A stretch of DNA of 64,000 bases from Poindextera sp963706385 (GTDB lineage Bacteria; Pseudomonadota; Alphaproteobacteria; Caulobacterales; Caulobacteraceae): NCBI GenBank assembly GCA_963706385.1, contig OY970153.1:1860001-1924000 (forward strand), read 5' to 3'. A program made the translations under genes and the position numbers. A model generated the notes under the pieces. It saw nothing but the letters and a program-made list of their open reading frames with translations, was not told the origin of the DNA and did no database searches. Shown piece after piece: positions 28,564 to 37,668 of this stretch. How positions within the stretch are numbered: the first letter of the stretch is position 1; each line of letters starts with the position of its first letter.

Positions 28564-30354
28564 ATGGCTTATCAGGCGCCGGTTCGCGATCAGATGTTCG
28601 TACTGCGCGAGGTCCTGGGCCTCGAGCAATACGCGAGTCTGCCCGGGTTCGCCGACGCGCCGCTGGATCTGATCGAGCAGATTCTGACCGAGGGCGCGAA
28701 GTTCTGCGAAGAGGTGCTCGCCCCGATCAACCGCAATGGCGACAGGGAAGGCTGCATCTGGTCGCCGGACAATAGGGTGACCACCCCCACCGGGTTCAAG
28801 GCCGCCTACCGGGCGATGGTCGAGGCCGGCTGGCCGGCGCTGGGCGTCGAGCCGGCCTATGGCGGCCAGGGCCTGCCGCGGGTGCTGAGTCTCGCCTATT
28901 CGGAGATGTCGTCCGCCGCCAATATGGCGTTTTCGATGTATCCGGGCCTGACCCACGGGGCCTATTCGGCCATCCTGGAGGGCGGCTCGGACGCGCAGAA
29001 AGCCCTCTACCTGCCCAAGCTGGCGAGCGCCGAGTGGGGCGGGACGATGAACCTGACCGAACCCCAATGCGGCACCGACCTGGGGCTGCTGCGCACCAAG
29101 GCGACCCCTCGGGCCGACGGGTCCTACGCGATCACCGGCCAGAAGATCTGGATATCAGGCGGCGAACACGACATGGCCGAAAACATCGTCCATTTGGTGC
29201 TGGCCCGGATCGAGGGCGCGCCGGCGGGCGTGCGCGGCGTCTCCCTGTTCATCGCGCCGAAGTTCCTGCCCAACGCCGACGGCTCGAAGGGCCCGCGCAA
29301 CGAGGGGGTCAAGTGCGTCGGCCTGGAGGAGAAGATGGGCATCCACGGCAACGCCACCTGCGCGATGGCTTACGAGGAGGCCACGGGCTGGCTGATCGGC
29401 GAGCCCAACTCGGGCCTGAAGCTGATGTTCGTGATGATGAACGAGGCGCGGCTGGGCGTCGGCCTGCAGGGCCTGGCCCAGGGCGAGGCCGCCTATCAGG
29501 CCGCGCGCGACTTCGCGCTGGACCGCTTGCAGGGCCGGTCGCTGAGTGGACCGAAGAATCCCGACGGACCGGCCGATCCGATCATCGTCCATCCCGACGT
29601 CCGCCGCATGCTGATGGACGCCAAGGCCACGCTCGAGGGCGGCCGCGCCTTCCTGCTCTGGGCCGGACTGCAGGGCGACCTCATGCATCTCGCCCCCGAC
29701 GAGCCCACCCGCCGGAAGGCGAGCGACTACATGGGCCTGATGACCCCGGTGCTGAAGGCCTATTTCACCGACAAGGGACTGAAAATCTGTTCCGACGCCA
29801 TGCAGGTGCACGGCGGCTCGGGCTTCACCGAGCATTTCCCGGCCAGCCAGTACCTGCGCGACGTGCGCATCAGCCTGATCTACGAGGGAACCAACGGCAT
29901 CCAGGCGCTGGACCTGGTCGGCCGCAAGCTGGCGGCCAACGGCGGGCGGGCGGTGATGGGCTTCTTCGCCGATCTCGACGCCTATGTCGCCGAGCACGAG
30001 GCCGACGAGACACTGGCGCCGTTCATCGAGGGGCTGAAGACGGTCAAGGCTCAACTGCAGGACGGCACCATGTGGCTGATGCAGAACGGCCTGTCCAACC
30101 CCGAGGCCGCGGCGGCGGCCTCCACCGACTATCTGCACCTCTTCGCCCTGACCGGCCTGGCCTGGTTCTGGGCCAGGATCGCCAAGGCTGCGGCGGTCAA
30201 GATCGCGGCGGGCGACACCGATCCGTTCTACGCCAACAAGCTGATCACCGGCCGCTACTTCGTCGAGCGCATCCTGCCCGAGGCCGGCGCGCACCTGGCC
30301 AAGCTGAAGACCGGCGCGGCGTCCGTGATGGCCCTGGCGGCCGAGGGTTTTTGA
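28564..30354 (+). CDS. Acyl-CoA dehydrogenase, DmdC/FadE-like (about 600 residues)
   Basis: The 596-residue product is longer than standard acyl-CoA dehydrogenases. Its order is an N-terminal extension (YQAPVRDQMFVLREVLGLEQY), the dehydrogenase core (MNLTEPQCGTDLGLLRTKA, ITGQKIWISGGEHDMAENI, MQVHGGSGFTEHFPASQYLRD), the catalytic base in LIYEGTNGIQALDLVGRK, and a C-terminal helical domain. This is the layout of 3-methylmercaptopropionyl-CoA dehydrogenase DmdC and related medium/long-chain enzymes; the substrate cannot be chosen. It follows the LiuR-like gene by 49 bases, so it is probably controlled with it. A palindromic repeat begins just after the stop. Confidence 0.92.
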   Translation: MAYQAPVRDQMFVLREVLGLEQYASLPGFADAPLDLIEQILTEGAKFCEEVLAPINRNGDREGCIWSPDNRVTTPTGFKAAYRAMVEAGWPALGVEPAYGGQGLPRVLSLAYSEMSSAANMAFSMYPGLTHGAYSAILEGGSDAQKALYLPKLASAEWGGTMNLTEPQCGTDLGLLRTKATPRADGSYAITGQKIWISGGEHDMAENIVHLVLARIEGAPAGVRGVSLFIAPKFLPNADGSKGPRNEGVKCVGLEEKMGIHGNATCAMAYEEATGWLIGEPNSGLKLMFVMMNEARLGVGLQGLAQGEAAYQAARDFALDRLQGRSLSGPKNPDGPADPIIVHPDVRRMLMDAKATLEGGRAFLLWAGLQGDLMHLAPDEPTRRKASDYMGLMTPVLKAYFTDKGLKICSDAMQVHGGSGFTEHFPASQYLRDVRISLIYEGTNGIQALDLVGRKLAANGGRAVMGFFADLDAYVAEHEADETLAPFIEGLKTVKAQLQDGTMWLMQNGLSNPEAAAAASTDYLHLFALTGLAWFWARIAKAAAVKIAAGDTDPFYANKLITGRYFVERILPEAGAHLAKLKTGAASVMALAAEGF

Positions 30355-30360
30355 TATTTT

Positions 30361-30458
30361 CCCGCTCATCCCCGCGAAGGCGGGGACCCAGGCGTTTTAT
30401 CGTAGGGCGCCGCGCGTTTCAGAAAAAACCTGGGCCCCCGCCTTCGCGGGGGGAGCGG
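30361..30458. repeat. REP-like long palindrome, copy A
   Basis: Arms at 30361-30392 and 30429-30458 are near-perfect inverted copies built on CCCCGCGAAGGCGGGG. The central spacer contains GGCGTTTTATC and a CAGAAAAAACC run. Copy B at 60051-60149 is the same element. Such elements are widespread in Caulobacter and Sphingomonas genomes (family knowledge). Confidence 0.93.
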
Positions 30459-30876
30459 TTATGGTTTGCTCGATCATCGCCTTCAACCGCGCCGCCAACG
30501 CCGCGCGGTCCTTCAGTTCGCACTCCCAGATCGTCTCGACGCGCCAGCCCGCGGCGGTCAGCCGCTCGCGCGCCTCGGCGTCGCGGGCGCGGTTTCGCGC
30601 CACCTTGCCGGTCCAGTAGTCGCGGTTGGCCTTGGGCACGCGCGCGCCGCGGGGGCAGTCGTGGCCGTGCCAGAAGCAGCCGTGGACGAAGACCACAAGC
30701 CGCCGGCCGGCCATGACGATGTCGGGCTTGCCCGGCAGGTCTTTGCGATTCAGCCGGTAGCGCGCGCCGAGCCCCCACAGCAGGCGCCGCACGACGCGCT
30801 CCGGCCCGGTGTCGCGGCCCTTGATGCGCGCCATCACCGCCGAGCGCTTGGCCGGCGGATAGACGTCGGTGGTCAC
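30397..30876 (-). CDS. vsr: Very short patch repair endonuclease (Vsr)
   Basis: Vsr nicks next to T:G mismatches that arise by deamination of 5-methylcytosine. The 159-residue protein shows RSAVMARIKGRDTGPE, LPGKPDIVM with catalytic Asp52, FVHGCFWHGHDC and YWTGKVARNRARDAE. The final 21 residues and the stop codon are read from the palindromic repeat (AKAGAQVFSE). The GTG start overlaps the cysK stop as GTGA. With the dcm-type methyltransferase just upstream of cysK it forms the expected functional pair, separated by one gene. Confidence 0.94.
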   Translation of the reverse strand: MTTDVYPPAKRSAVMARIKGRDTGPERVVRRLLWGLGARYRLNRKDLPGKPDIVMAGRRLVVFVHGCFWHGHDCPRGARVPKANRDYWTGKVARNRARDAEARERLTAAGWRVETIWECELKDRAALAARLKAMIEQTITAPPAKAGAQVFSETRGALR

Positions 30877-31871
30877 AGCCCGTCGAACAGGGCGGTCGAC
30901 AGGTAGCGTTCGGCGAAACTCGGGATGATCGCCACGATGAGCTTGCCGGCCGAGGCGTCCTCGCTGGCCAGGCGAAAGGCCGCCGACAAGGCCGCGCCCG
31001 AGGAGATGCCGCCCGGCAAGCCTTCGATCCGCGCCGCCCGGCGGGCCATGAAGAAGCTCTCGTCGTTGGAGACGGTCATGATCCGGTCGATCACCCCGCG
31101 GTCGAGGATGCCGGGCACGAAGCCCGCGCCGATGCCCTGTATCTTGTGCGGGCCGGGCTGGCCGCCCGACAGCACCGCCGAGCCCTCTGGCTCCAGCGCC
31201 ACCATCTGGACCGAGGGTTTCTTCGATTTGAGCAGCTGGCCGATGCCGCTGATCGAGCCGCCGGTGCCGACCCCGGAGACAACGAAATCGACCGCGCCCT
31301 TGGTGTCGTTCCAGATCTCCTCGCCGGTCGAAACCCGGTGCACCAGGGGATTGGCGCTGTTCTCGAACTGCTGGGGCATCACCGCGCCAGGGATCTCGGC
31401 GATCAGCTCCTGGGCCCGAGCGACCGCGCCGCGCATGCCTTTTTCCGCCGCCGTCAGCTCCAGACGCGCGCCCAAGAGCGCCAGCATCTTGCGCCGCTCC
31501 ATCGACATGCTCTCCGGCATGACCAGGATCAGCGGATAGCCCTTGGACGCGGCCACGAAGGCCAGGGCGATGCCGGTGTTGCCGCTGGTCGGCTCGACGA
31601 TGGTCGAACCCTCGCGCAGGACGCCCTCGGCCTCCAGCGACTCGATCATCGAGGCGCCGATGCGGTCCTTGACGCTGGCCAGCGGATTGAAGAACTCGAG
31701 CTTGGCCAGCACCTCGCCTTTCGGCTTCAGCTCGGCGGTGAGCCGGGGCAGGCGCACCAGCGGGGTGTCGCCGATGGTGTCGATGATCGAATCGTAGATG
31801 CGGCCGCGGCCGGCGCGCTTGAAGCGGGCGGCGTCATAGGCGGCTTTCTTGGGGGCGGTCTTTGCGGTCAT
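30873..31871 (-). CDS. cysK: Cysteine synthase A (O-acetylserine sulfhydrylase)
   Basis: The 332-residue PLP enzyme makes cysteine from O-acetylserine and sulfide. The PLP lysine sits in NPLASVKDRIGASMIE; the substrate loop is PTSGNTGIALAF; phosphate binding is by VSGVGTGGSISGIG. An N-terminal 25-residue extension precedes IYDSIIDTIGDTPLVRLPRL. The ATG at 31871 is used; the frame is open further upstream into dcm territory but without conservation. It lies between dcm and vsr on the same strand. Confidence 0.95.
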   Translation of the reverse strand: MTAKTAPKKAAYDAARFKRAGRGRIYDSIIDTIGDTPLVRLPRLTAELKPKGEVLAKLEFFNPLASVKDRIGASMIESLEAEGVLREGSTIVEPTSGNTGIALAFVAASKGYPLILVMPESMSMERRKMLALLGARLELTAAEKGMRGAVARAQELIAEIPGAVMPQQFENSANPLVHRVSTGEEIWNDTKGAVDFVVSGVGTGGSISGIGQLLKSKKPSVQMVALEPEGSAVLSGGQPGPHKIQGIGAGFVPGILDRGVIDRIMTVSNDESFFMARRAARIEGLPGGISSGAALSAAFRLASEDASAGKLIVAIIPSFAERYLSTALFDGL

Positions 31872-31956
31872 TGGCTGGTCCGAACGGGTTTGGGCGAAAC
31901 TTCGGCCCACCTTAAGCCCGCCCAGCCCGATCTGTCCGCCCAGAAATCGTGAGCCG

Positions 31957-33096
31957 CTATTCAGCCGCCGCAACAGCGGCGGGCGCCCGAAGCAGGGGCT
32001 CGAGCAGTTGTTCGGCCAGCAGCCGGACCACGGGAACCGCGACCCCGTCGCCCACCACCTTCAGCCCCGCGCTCTGGCTGACCGGCAAACGGTAGTGGTC
32101 GGGCAGACCCATCAGCCGGGCGCCTTCCCGCGCGGTCAGCAGCCGCGAAGCCAGCCGTTTGTCCTCGGCCACCAGCAGGAACTGGCGCGAGGAGCCGCCG
32201 CCGGGGGTGCGCAGGCAGCCCGCCAGACCGTCCAGCCGAAGTTCGGCCCGCTGCACCCGCACCCCGCCCTCGCGCCGGATACGGCGATAGACGGCGGCGA
32301 CGATGCGGCCGCCGCCGGCCCGGGCGGCTTCGAGCCGAGCGCGGTGGGAGGGGCTCATCTGATCGAACAGAGCGCGGGTCTGCTCTGGCGTGCGCCAGCG
32401 GACAGCCTGGTCAGGCTCCAGAAGGTCGGCCAGACGGGTGTTGCGGGCGGGCGGCGCGGCCAACCGCCACCACAACCAGCGCCCGTTCAGCGCGGCCGGC
32501 AGCCGCGTTTGCGCCTGACGAACCGCCGATGTGTGGAACGAACCGGGCGCGCCGGCGAGATTGGCCGGGACCGGTCCGCGCGCGGCGAGCACGAACACCC
32601 GTGGCCGCGACTGCGGCAAAAGCGCCGCCGCGTCGATCTCCACCGCCCCGAATCGGTAACCGCGCTCGGCCAAGCGGGCGCAGACGACGGTGAAATCCGT
32701 CCCGCCGTGTGAGCTCAAAAGGCCGCCGACATTTTCCAGCACCACCGCCCGGGGCGCCCGGCCCTCGCGCTCCAGCGCCTCGATCAGCCGCCAGAAGCCG
32801 AAGAAGGCCGAGGAACGGCCGCCGTCCAGTCCCGCGCGCGCGCCGGCGAGGCTGAAGTCCTGGCACGGGCTGGAGGCCCAGGCCAGATCGGCCTGGCCCG
32901 GCAGGTCCGAAGCCGAGAGGCCCCAGACATCGCCTTCGCGCAGATCGACCTCGCCCCAGTTGGCGCGATAGGTCAGCGCCTTGAGCGGGTCGAAGTCGTT
33001 GGCGAACAGGCAGCGCCAATCCGGGCCCAGCCCCGCGCGCGCCATGCCGCCGCCGGCGAAGAATTCGTAGAAAGTGAAAGGGTCGGGCCGACTCAT
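31957..33096 (-). CDS. dcm: DNA (cytosine-5) methyltransferase
   Basis: The 379-residue enzyme methylates C5 of cytosine in a specific DNA site. Motif I is YEFFAGGGMARAGLG, motif IV ASSPCQDFSLAGAR with nucleophile Cys78, motif VI VVLENVGGLL with Glu121, motif VIII PQSRPRVFVLAARG, and motif X GDGVAVPVVRLL. The target recognition region is between about residues 190 and 310. No restriction endonuclease gene is adjacent, so it is an orphan or epigenetic methylase; vsr lies downstream past cysK. Target site not inferable. Confidence 0.94.
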   Translation of the reverse strand: MSRPDPFTFYEFFAGGGMARAGLGPDWRCLFANDFDPLKALTYRANWGEVDLREGDVWGLSASDLPGQADLAWASSPCQDFSLAGARAGLDGGRSSAFFGFWRLIEALEREGRAPRAVVLENVGGLLSSHGGTDFTVVCARLAERGYRFGAVEIDAAALLPQSRPRVFVLAARGPVPANLAGAPGSFHTSAVRQAQTRLPAALNGRWLWWRLAAPPARNTRLADLLEPDQAVRWRTPEQTRALFDQMSPSHRARLEAARAGGGRIVAAVYRRIRREGGVRVQRAELRLDGLAGCLRTPGGGSSRQFLLVAEDKRLASRLLTAREGARLMGLPDHYRLPVSQSAGLKVVGDGVAVPVVRLLAEQLLEPLLRAPAAVAAAE

Positions 33097-33200
33097 GCGG
33101 GTCGAAGCTTAGGCGCCGCGCGCGCCCGTGGCGAGGCCGCCGCTTGACGAAACCAGCCCGCGGCGCGCCAAATGGCCGAAGCCAAGAAGGAAAACGCGCC

Positions 33201-34932
33201 ATGGATCACGTCTATGATCTGGTCATTCGCGGGGGAGAGTTGGTCGACGGCTCCGGGACGCCCGCGCGCCAAGCCGACGTCGCGGTGAAGCACGGCCGCA
33301 TCGCCGCGGTGGGCGAAATCGCCGCCGCCGGGCGCGAGGAGATCGACGCCAAGGGCCTGGTCGTCGCCCCCGGCTTCGTCGACATCCATACCCACTATGA
33401 CGGCCAAGCGACCTGGGACACGCGGATGCAGCCCTCGTCCTGGCACGGGGTGACCACGGCGGTGATGGGCAACTGCGGGGTCGGCTTCGCCCCCTGCCGG
33501 CCCGCCGACCACGACCGGCTGGTGCGGCTGATGGAGGGGGTCGAGGACATCCCCTTCCCGGTGCTCAGCCAGGGCCTGCCGTGGAACTGGGAGAGCTATC
33601 CCGACTATCTCGACGCGCTGGAGGCGCGGCGTTTCGACATCGACATCGGCGCCCAACTGCCACACGCGGCGCTTCGCGTGCATGTGATGGGCGAGCGCGG
33701 GGTCAATCGCGAGGCGGCTAGCCAAGCCGACATCGCCGCCATGGCCGCGATCGCCAAGCGCGCCGCCGAGGCGGGGGCGCTGGGCTTTTCCACCTCGCGC
33801 ACGCTGAACCACCGCACGAGCGACGGTCAGCCGACGCCCACCCTGACCGCGGGCGAGGACGAGCTGGTCGGCATCGCCATGGGGCTGAAGGCGGCGGGCG
33901 CCGGGGTGCTTCAAGTGGTCTCCGACTTCAAGGACCCCCAGGCCGAGTTCGCCATGCTGCGCCGGATGGTCGAGACCTCCGGCCGGCCGCTGTCGTTCTC
34001 GCTGGCCCAAAGCCCGATCAATCCGGACGCCTACAAGGCGCTGCTGGCGTCGCTTCACGAGGCCGTCGAGGCGGGACTGCCGATGAAGGCCCAGGTCGCG
34101 GTCCGGCCGATCGGGGTGCTGTTCGGCCTGGAGCTGACGATGAATCCGTTCAGCTTCCACCCGACCTATCGCGCCATGGCCAAGGCGCCCCTGGCCGAGC
34201 GGGTGGCGCGCCTGTCCGATCCGGCGGTGCGCGCGGCGCTGCTGTCCGAATCTCCGGAGGGCCAGGCTCGCGGCATGGTCTCGGCCTTCGAACAAATGCA
34301 GCGGATGGGGGCCGAGCCCGACTATGAGCCGACCGAGGCGACCTCGATCGTCGTGATCGCCCGGGCGCGCGGCGTCTCGCCCGAGGCGGTGGCGCTGGAC
34401 CACATGCTGAGCGATGGCGGACGCGGCATGCTCTATTCGCCGTTTCTGAACTACGCCGCGGGCTCGCTCGACCCGGCCTACGCCATGCTGAACTCATCCC
34501 GACACCGTGCCGGGCCTGTCGGACGGCGGCGCCCACGTCGGCATGATCTGCGACGGCAGCTTCCCGACCACCCTTTTGACCCACTGGACGCGCGACCGCA
34601 CCCGCGGGCCGAAGCTTTCGCTCGAGCAGGTGGTGAAGATGCAGGCGGCCGACACGGCGGCGGCCGTCGGCCTGCTCGACCGCGGCAGGATCGCGCCGGG
34701 GCTGCGGGCCGACATCAATCTGATCGACCACGGCCGGCTCAAGTTGAAGGCGCCGCAGGTGGTCTACGACCTGCCGGCCGGCGGCCGGCGGCTGATCCAG
34801 CGGGCCGAAGGCTATGTCGCCACCTTGGTGGCCGGCGAGGTCACCTACCGCGACGGCGAGCCGACCAGCGCCCTGCCCGGGCGGCTGCTGCGCGGCGCCA
34901 AGGCCGCGCCTCGCGCGATGGCGGCCGAATAG
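33201..34932 (+). pseudogene. N-acyl-D-amino-acid deacylase (amidohydrolase family 3), frameshifted
   Basis: The zinc amidohydrolase pattern is clear: DLVIRGGELVDGSGTPARQADVAV, APGFVDIHTHYDGQATWD (metal HxH), and WHGVTTAVMGNCGVGFAPC. After AYAMLN at 34493 the frame breaks. One extra base near 34494 separates it from HPDTVPGLSDGGAHVGMICD and the C-terminus in the next frame, ending at 34932. Corrected, the protein would be about 576 residues and complete. Relatives hydrolyse N-acyl-D-amino acids or related amides. An AGAAGGAAA site precedes the ATG. Either a recent inactivation or a sequence error. Confidence 0.85.
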
Positions 34933-34938
34933 GCGCGG

Positions 34939-35940
34939 CTACAGGGCGGGCAGCTCGACCACGCCGGCCCCGCCGTCCTCGTCACCCCAGGCCAGCCGGT
35001 CGCCCTTGGGAGTCAGCGCCAAGGCGCTGATCGCCGCGCCCTTCTCGACCTTGACCGTCTCGATCCGGCGCGAGGTCAGGTCGCACGCCCAGACCCGCCC
35101 GTCATCCAGCCCCGCGGCCATCACCGTCAGCGCCGGCGCAGCGGCGACCCGCGCGACCATGGCGGACTGATCGAAGCCGATCTCCGCCGCCTCCTTGCCC
35201 ATCGGGCCGTTGGCCCCGCCGAACGGCCAGACCACCGCCCCCGGCGCGCCGGAAGTGGCCAGCAGCATGCCCTTGGCCAGGAACACCAGGCTCTTCACCT
35301 TAGCCGGATAACCGCCCATCCGCAGGTCCTTGCCGTCGGCCAGCCGCCAGCCGTGGAGCTGATTTTCCTGCATCGAGGACATCAGGAACCGGCCGTCCGG
35401 GCTGAAGGCGACCGCGATGTGGCTGCCGGCCCATTTCAGCAAGGTCGGCTTCTGGACGAGAATGCGCGCCCACCACAGCGCCGCCCCGCCGTAGGTGGCG
35501 ACCGCTAGGCGCCGTCCCCTGGCGTCGAAGGCGACGTCGGCGACGGACTTGTCGTGAATGAACACCGCGGCGAACGCCGGATCGGCCACATCGCGCACGT
35601 GCAGCTCGCGCCCCGCGCCAAACGCGATCAGGCCCGAGGCGGCGCTGGCCGCCACCGTTTCGATCCATCGGCCCTTGATCTCGGCGATGATCTCGGCGCC
35701 CGACGGCCGCGACCAGACCAGCCGTCCGTCGTCGCCGCCGGTGACCACGCCTTCGCCGCTGGGATGGACGGCCGCGGCCAGGATCGCGCCGGCGTGCGCC
35801 TCAACGGTCTCGCCGGCCTCGAAACGCACGGTCCCGTCGCCCAGGGCGAAGGCGGCCCTAGCGGAGCGATCGAACAGGGCCGCGGTGACATAGGCGTCGA
35901 AGGCGGCGTCAAACGCGTGCTGGCTCATCGCCAAGGCCAT
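34939..35940 (-). CDS. WD40 repeat protein
   Basis: The protein of about 333 residues folds as a beta-propeller. Repeat units are recognisable from GAILAAAVHPSGEGVVTGGDDGRLVW, KSVADVAFDARGRRLAVATYGGAALWW, HIAVAFSPDGRFLMSSMQENQLHGW and AISALALTPKGDRLAWGDEDGG. No enzymatic domain or signal peptide is seen, so a cytosolic scaffold role is likely. Starts at 35940 (MALAMSQH) or 35927 (MSQH). Six bases separate its stop from that of the facing deacylase gene. Confidence 0.85.
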   Translation of the reverse strand: MALAMSQHAFDAAFDAYVTAALFDRSARAAFALGDGTVRFEAGETVEAHAGAILAAAVHPSGEGVVTGGDDGRLVWSRPSGAEIIAEIKGRWIETVAASAASGLIAFGAGRELHVRDVADPAFAAVFIHDKSVADVAFDARGRRLAVATYGGAALWWARILVQKPTLLKWAGSHIAVAFSPDGRFLMSSMQENQLHGWRLADGKDLRMGGYPAKVKSLVFLAKGMLLATSGAPGAVVWPFGGANGPMGKEAAEIGFDQSAMVARVAAAPALTVMAAGLDDGRVWACDLTSRRIETVKVEKGAAISALALTPKGDRLAWGDEDGGAGVVELPAL

Positions 35941-36076
35941 AGCCCGAGGCGCGCGGTTTTGCCCAGGGGTGACGAGCGCGGCATGAGCAACCTTGGGCTT
36001 TACTAGGCCGGAGCGATGTGATTGTTGTCGCCGAAAGCAGGGGCTCGCCGGCCGCGAGTCCGTAGGGAGACAGTCT

Positions 36077-36520
36077 ATGGCGGCGAAACTTGGTGGCGCG
36101 AAGGGCGGAAAATACCAGCTCGGCCAGAATGCGGACATCAACGTCACGCCGTTCGTGGACATCATGCTGGTGCTGCTGATCATTTTCATGGTCTCGATCC
36201 CGCCGGCGACGATCGCGATCAAGGTCGACCTGCCGCCGGCGATCAACTCCACCGACCAACCCAAGACCAAGCCGACCTATATCTCGATCAAGTCGGACGG
36301 CCAGATCCTGATCGTCGACAAGCCCACCTCGCTGTCGAGCCTGACCGACGATCTGACGGCGTCGCTGAACAAGCCCAACCCCAAGGACGAGACCATCTTG
36401 ATCCGCGCCGACCGCCTGGTCCGTTACAAAGATTTCATGTCGGTGGTGAACCAACTGCAGACCGAGGGCTTCTACAAGGTCGCGCTGATCAGCGAGAACC
36501 TGAACGCGCCGACGACCTGA
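36077..36520 (+). CDS. exbD: ExbD-type biopolymer transport protein
   Basis: The 147-residue inner membrane protein has a cytoplasmic N-terminus, one transmembrane helix with the proton-path Asp (INVTPFVDIMLVLLIIFMVSIP), and a periplasmic domain (PTYISIKSDGQILIVDKP, ETILIRADRLVRYKDFMSVVNQLQ). With ExbB it converts proton-motive force to drive TonB or a related partner. AGGGAGAC precedes the ATG. No exbB or tonB is adjacent, so its partners must be elsewhere. Confidence 0.93.
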   Translation: MAAKLGGAKGGKYQLGQNADINVTPFVDIMLVLLIIFMVSIPPATIAIKVDLPPAINSTDQPKTKPTYISIKSDGQILIVDKPTSLSSLTDDLTASLNKPNPKDETILIRADRLVRYKDFMSVVNQLQTEGFYKVALISENLNAPTT

Positions 36521-36551
36521 GAATTCCTGACCGATTCATTCGGTTCGGCGG

Positions 36552-36581
36552 CGGCTCCCCCGGGGAGCCGTTCGCGTTTCC
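36552..36581. terminator. Hairpin between convergent exbD and cobW-like gene
   Basis: CGGCTCCCC and GGGGAGCCG form a 9-bp stem around a single C (36552-36570), followed by TTCGCGTTT. It may end transcription of exbD, though the T-run is weak. Confidence 0.55.
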
Positions 36582-36609
36582 GGGCCAGAGCGCGAAGACC
36601 GCCGCCGGT

Positions 36610-37659
36610 TCAGGCGACGCAGGCCTCGAAACCGGCCTTGAGCAGGGCCTCGTTGAGGTTGCGGCCGATGAACACCATGCGGCTGTAGCGTTCCTCGCCC
36701 TTTCGCCACTCGCGTTGCAGATCACCCTCCAGGATCATGTGCACCGCCTGGAACACCAGGCGGCGGTCCTCATCCTTGACGTCCAAGATGCCCTTGGCCC
36801 GCAGGATGTCGGGTCCTTGCTGGACCAAAAGCTCGTTCAGCCAGCGTGAGACCTTGCCCGAGTTGATCGGCCGGTCGAGCCGCAGCGCCACGCCCTTGAT
36901 GTCATCGTCGTGACGGTGGTCGCCCTCATCGTGATCGTGATCGCAGTGCTCGTCATGCACATGACCCGCTTCGTCATGAGCCGGACCGAGGAACTCAGGC
37001 TCCAGCTCCAGGATGCGGTCGAGATCGAAGCCACCGCGGCCGAGGATCGCCTCAAGCGGCACGTTCGAGCGTTGGGCCCGGTGGATCGGCGCCAGGGGGT
37101 TGAGCCGGCGCAGCCGCGCCTCGATCAGCCTCAGGTCCGCCTCCGAGACGAGGTCGGTCTTGTTCAGCACGATCTGATCGGCGAAGGCGACCTGCTCGCG
37201 CGCCTCGCGGCTGTCGCCCAGGCGCAACAATATGTGCTTGGCGTCGACCACGGTGGTGACGCTGTCCAGCCGTGTCCGGGCCTTGACGTCTTCGTCGACG
37301 AAGAAGGTCTGGGCCACGGGACCAGGATCGGCCAAGCCCGTGGTCTCGACCACGATGGCGTCAAATCCACCCTTGCGCTTGGCGAGGCCCTGAACCACCC
37401 GGATCAGGTCGCCGCGCACGGTGCAGCAGACACAGCCGTTGTTCATCTCGAACACTTCCTCGTCGGCGCCGACCACCAGGTCGTTGTCGATGCCGATCTC
37501 ACCGAACTCGTTGACGATCACGGCGTAGCGCTTGCCGTGGTCCTCCGAGAGGATGCGGTTGAGCAACGTGGTCTTGCCGGCGCCGAGATAGCCGGTCAGC
37601 ACGGTGACGGGAGTCTTGCTTGCGGGGGTGTTTTGGGTGGCGATGGGCGCGTCGGTCAT
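36610..37659 (-). CDS. CobW/COG0523 GTPase, probable zinc metallochaperone
   Basis: The 349-residue G3E GTPase has Walker A GYLGAGKTTLL (residues 23-32), the metal-binding GCVCCTVRGDL, switch region ETTGLADPGPV and NKTD. A His/Asp-rich stretch (HDEHCDHDHDEGDHRHDDD) before the C-terminal domain could bind zinc. Position after znuB (9-bp gap) under a Zur-like site suggests zinc delivery, as for ZagA/ZigA/ZNG1 proteins, rather than cobalamin synthesis. The start is the ATG at 37659. Confidence 0.9.
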   Translation of the reverse strand: MTDAPIATQNTPASKTPVTVLTGYLGAGKTTLLNRILSEDHGKRYAVIVNEFGEIGIDNDLVVGADEEVFEMNNGCVCCTVRGDLIRVVQGLAKRKGGFDAIVVETTGLADPGPVAQTFFVDEDVKARTRLDSVTTVVDAKHILLRLGDSREAREQVAFADQIVLNKTDLVSEADLRLIEARLRRLNPLAPIHRAQRSNVPLEAILGRGGFDLDRILELEPEFLGPAHDEAGHVHDEHCDHDHDEGDHRHDDDIKGVALRLDRPINSGKVSRWLNELLVQQGPDILRAKGILDVKDEDRRLVFQAVHMILEGDLQREWRKGEERYSRMVFIGRNLNEALLKAGFEACVA

Positions 37660-37668
37660 GCCGACTAG

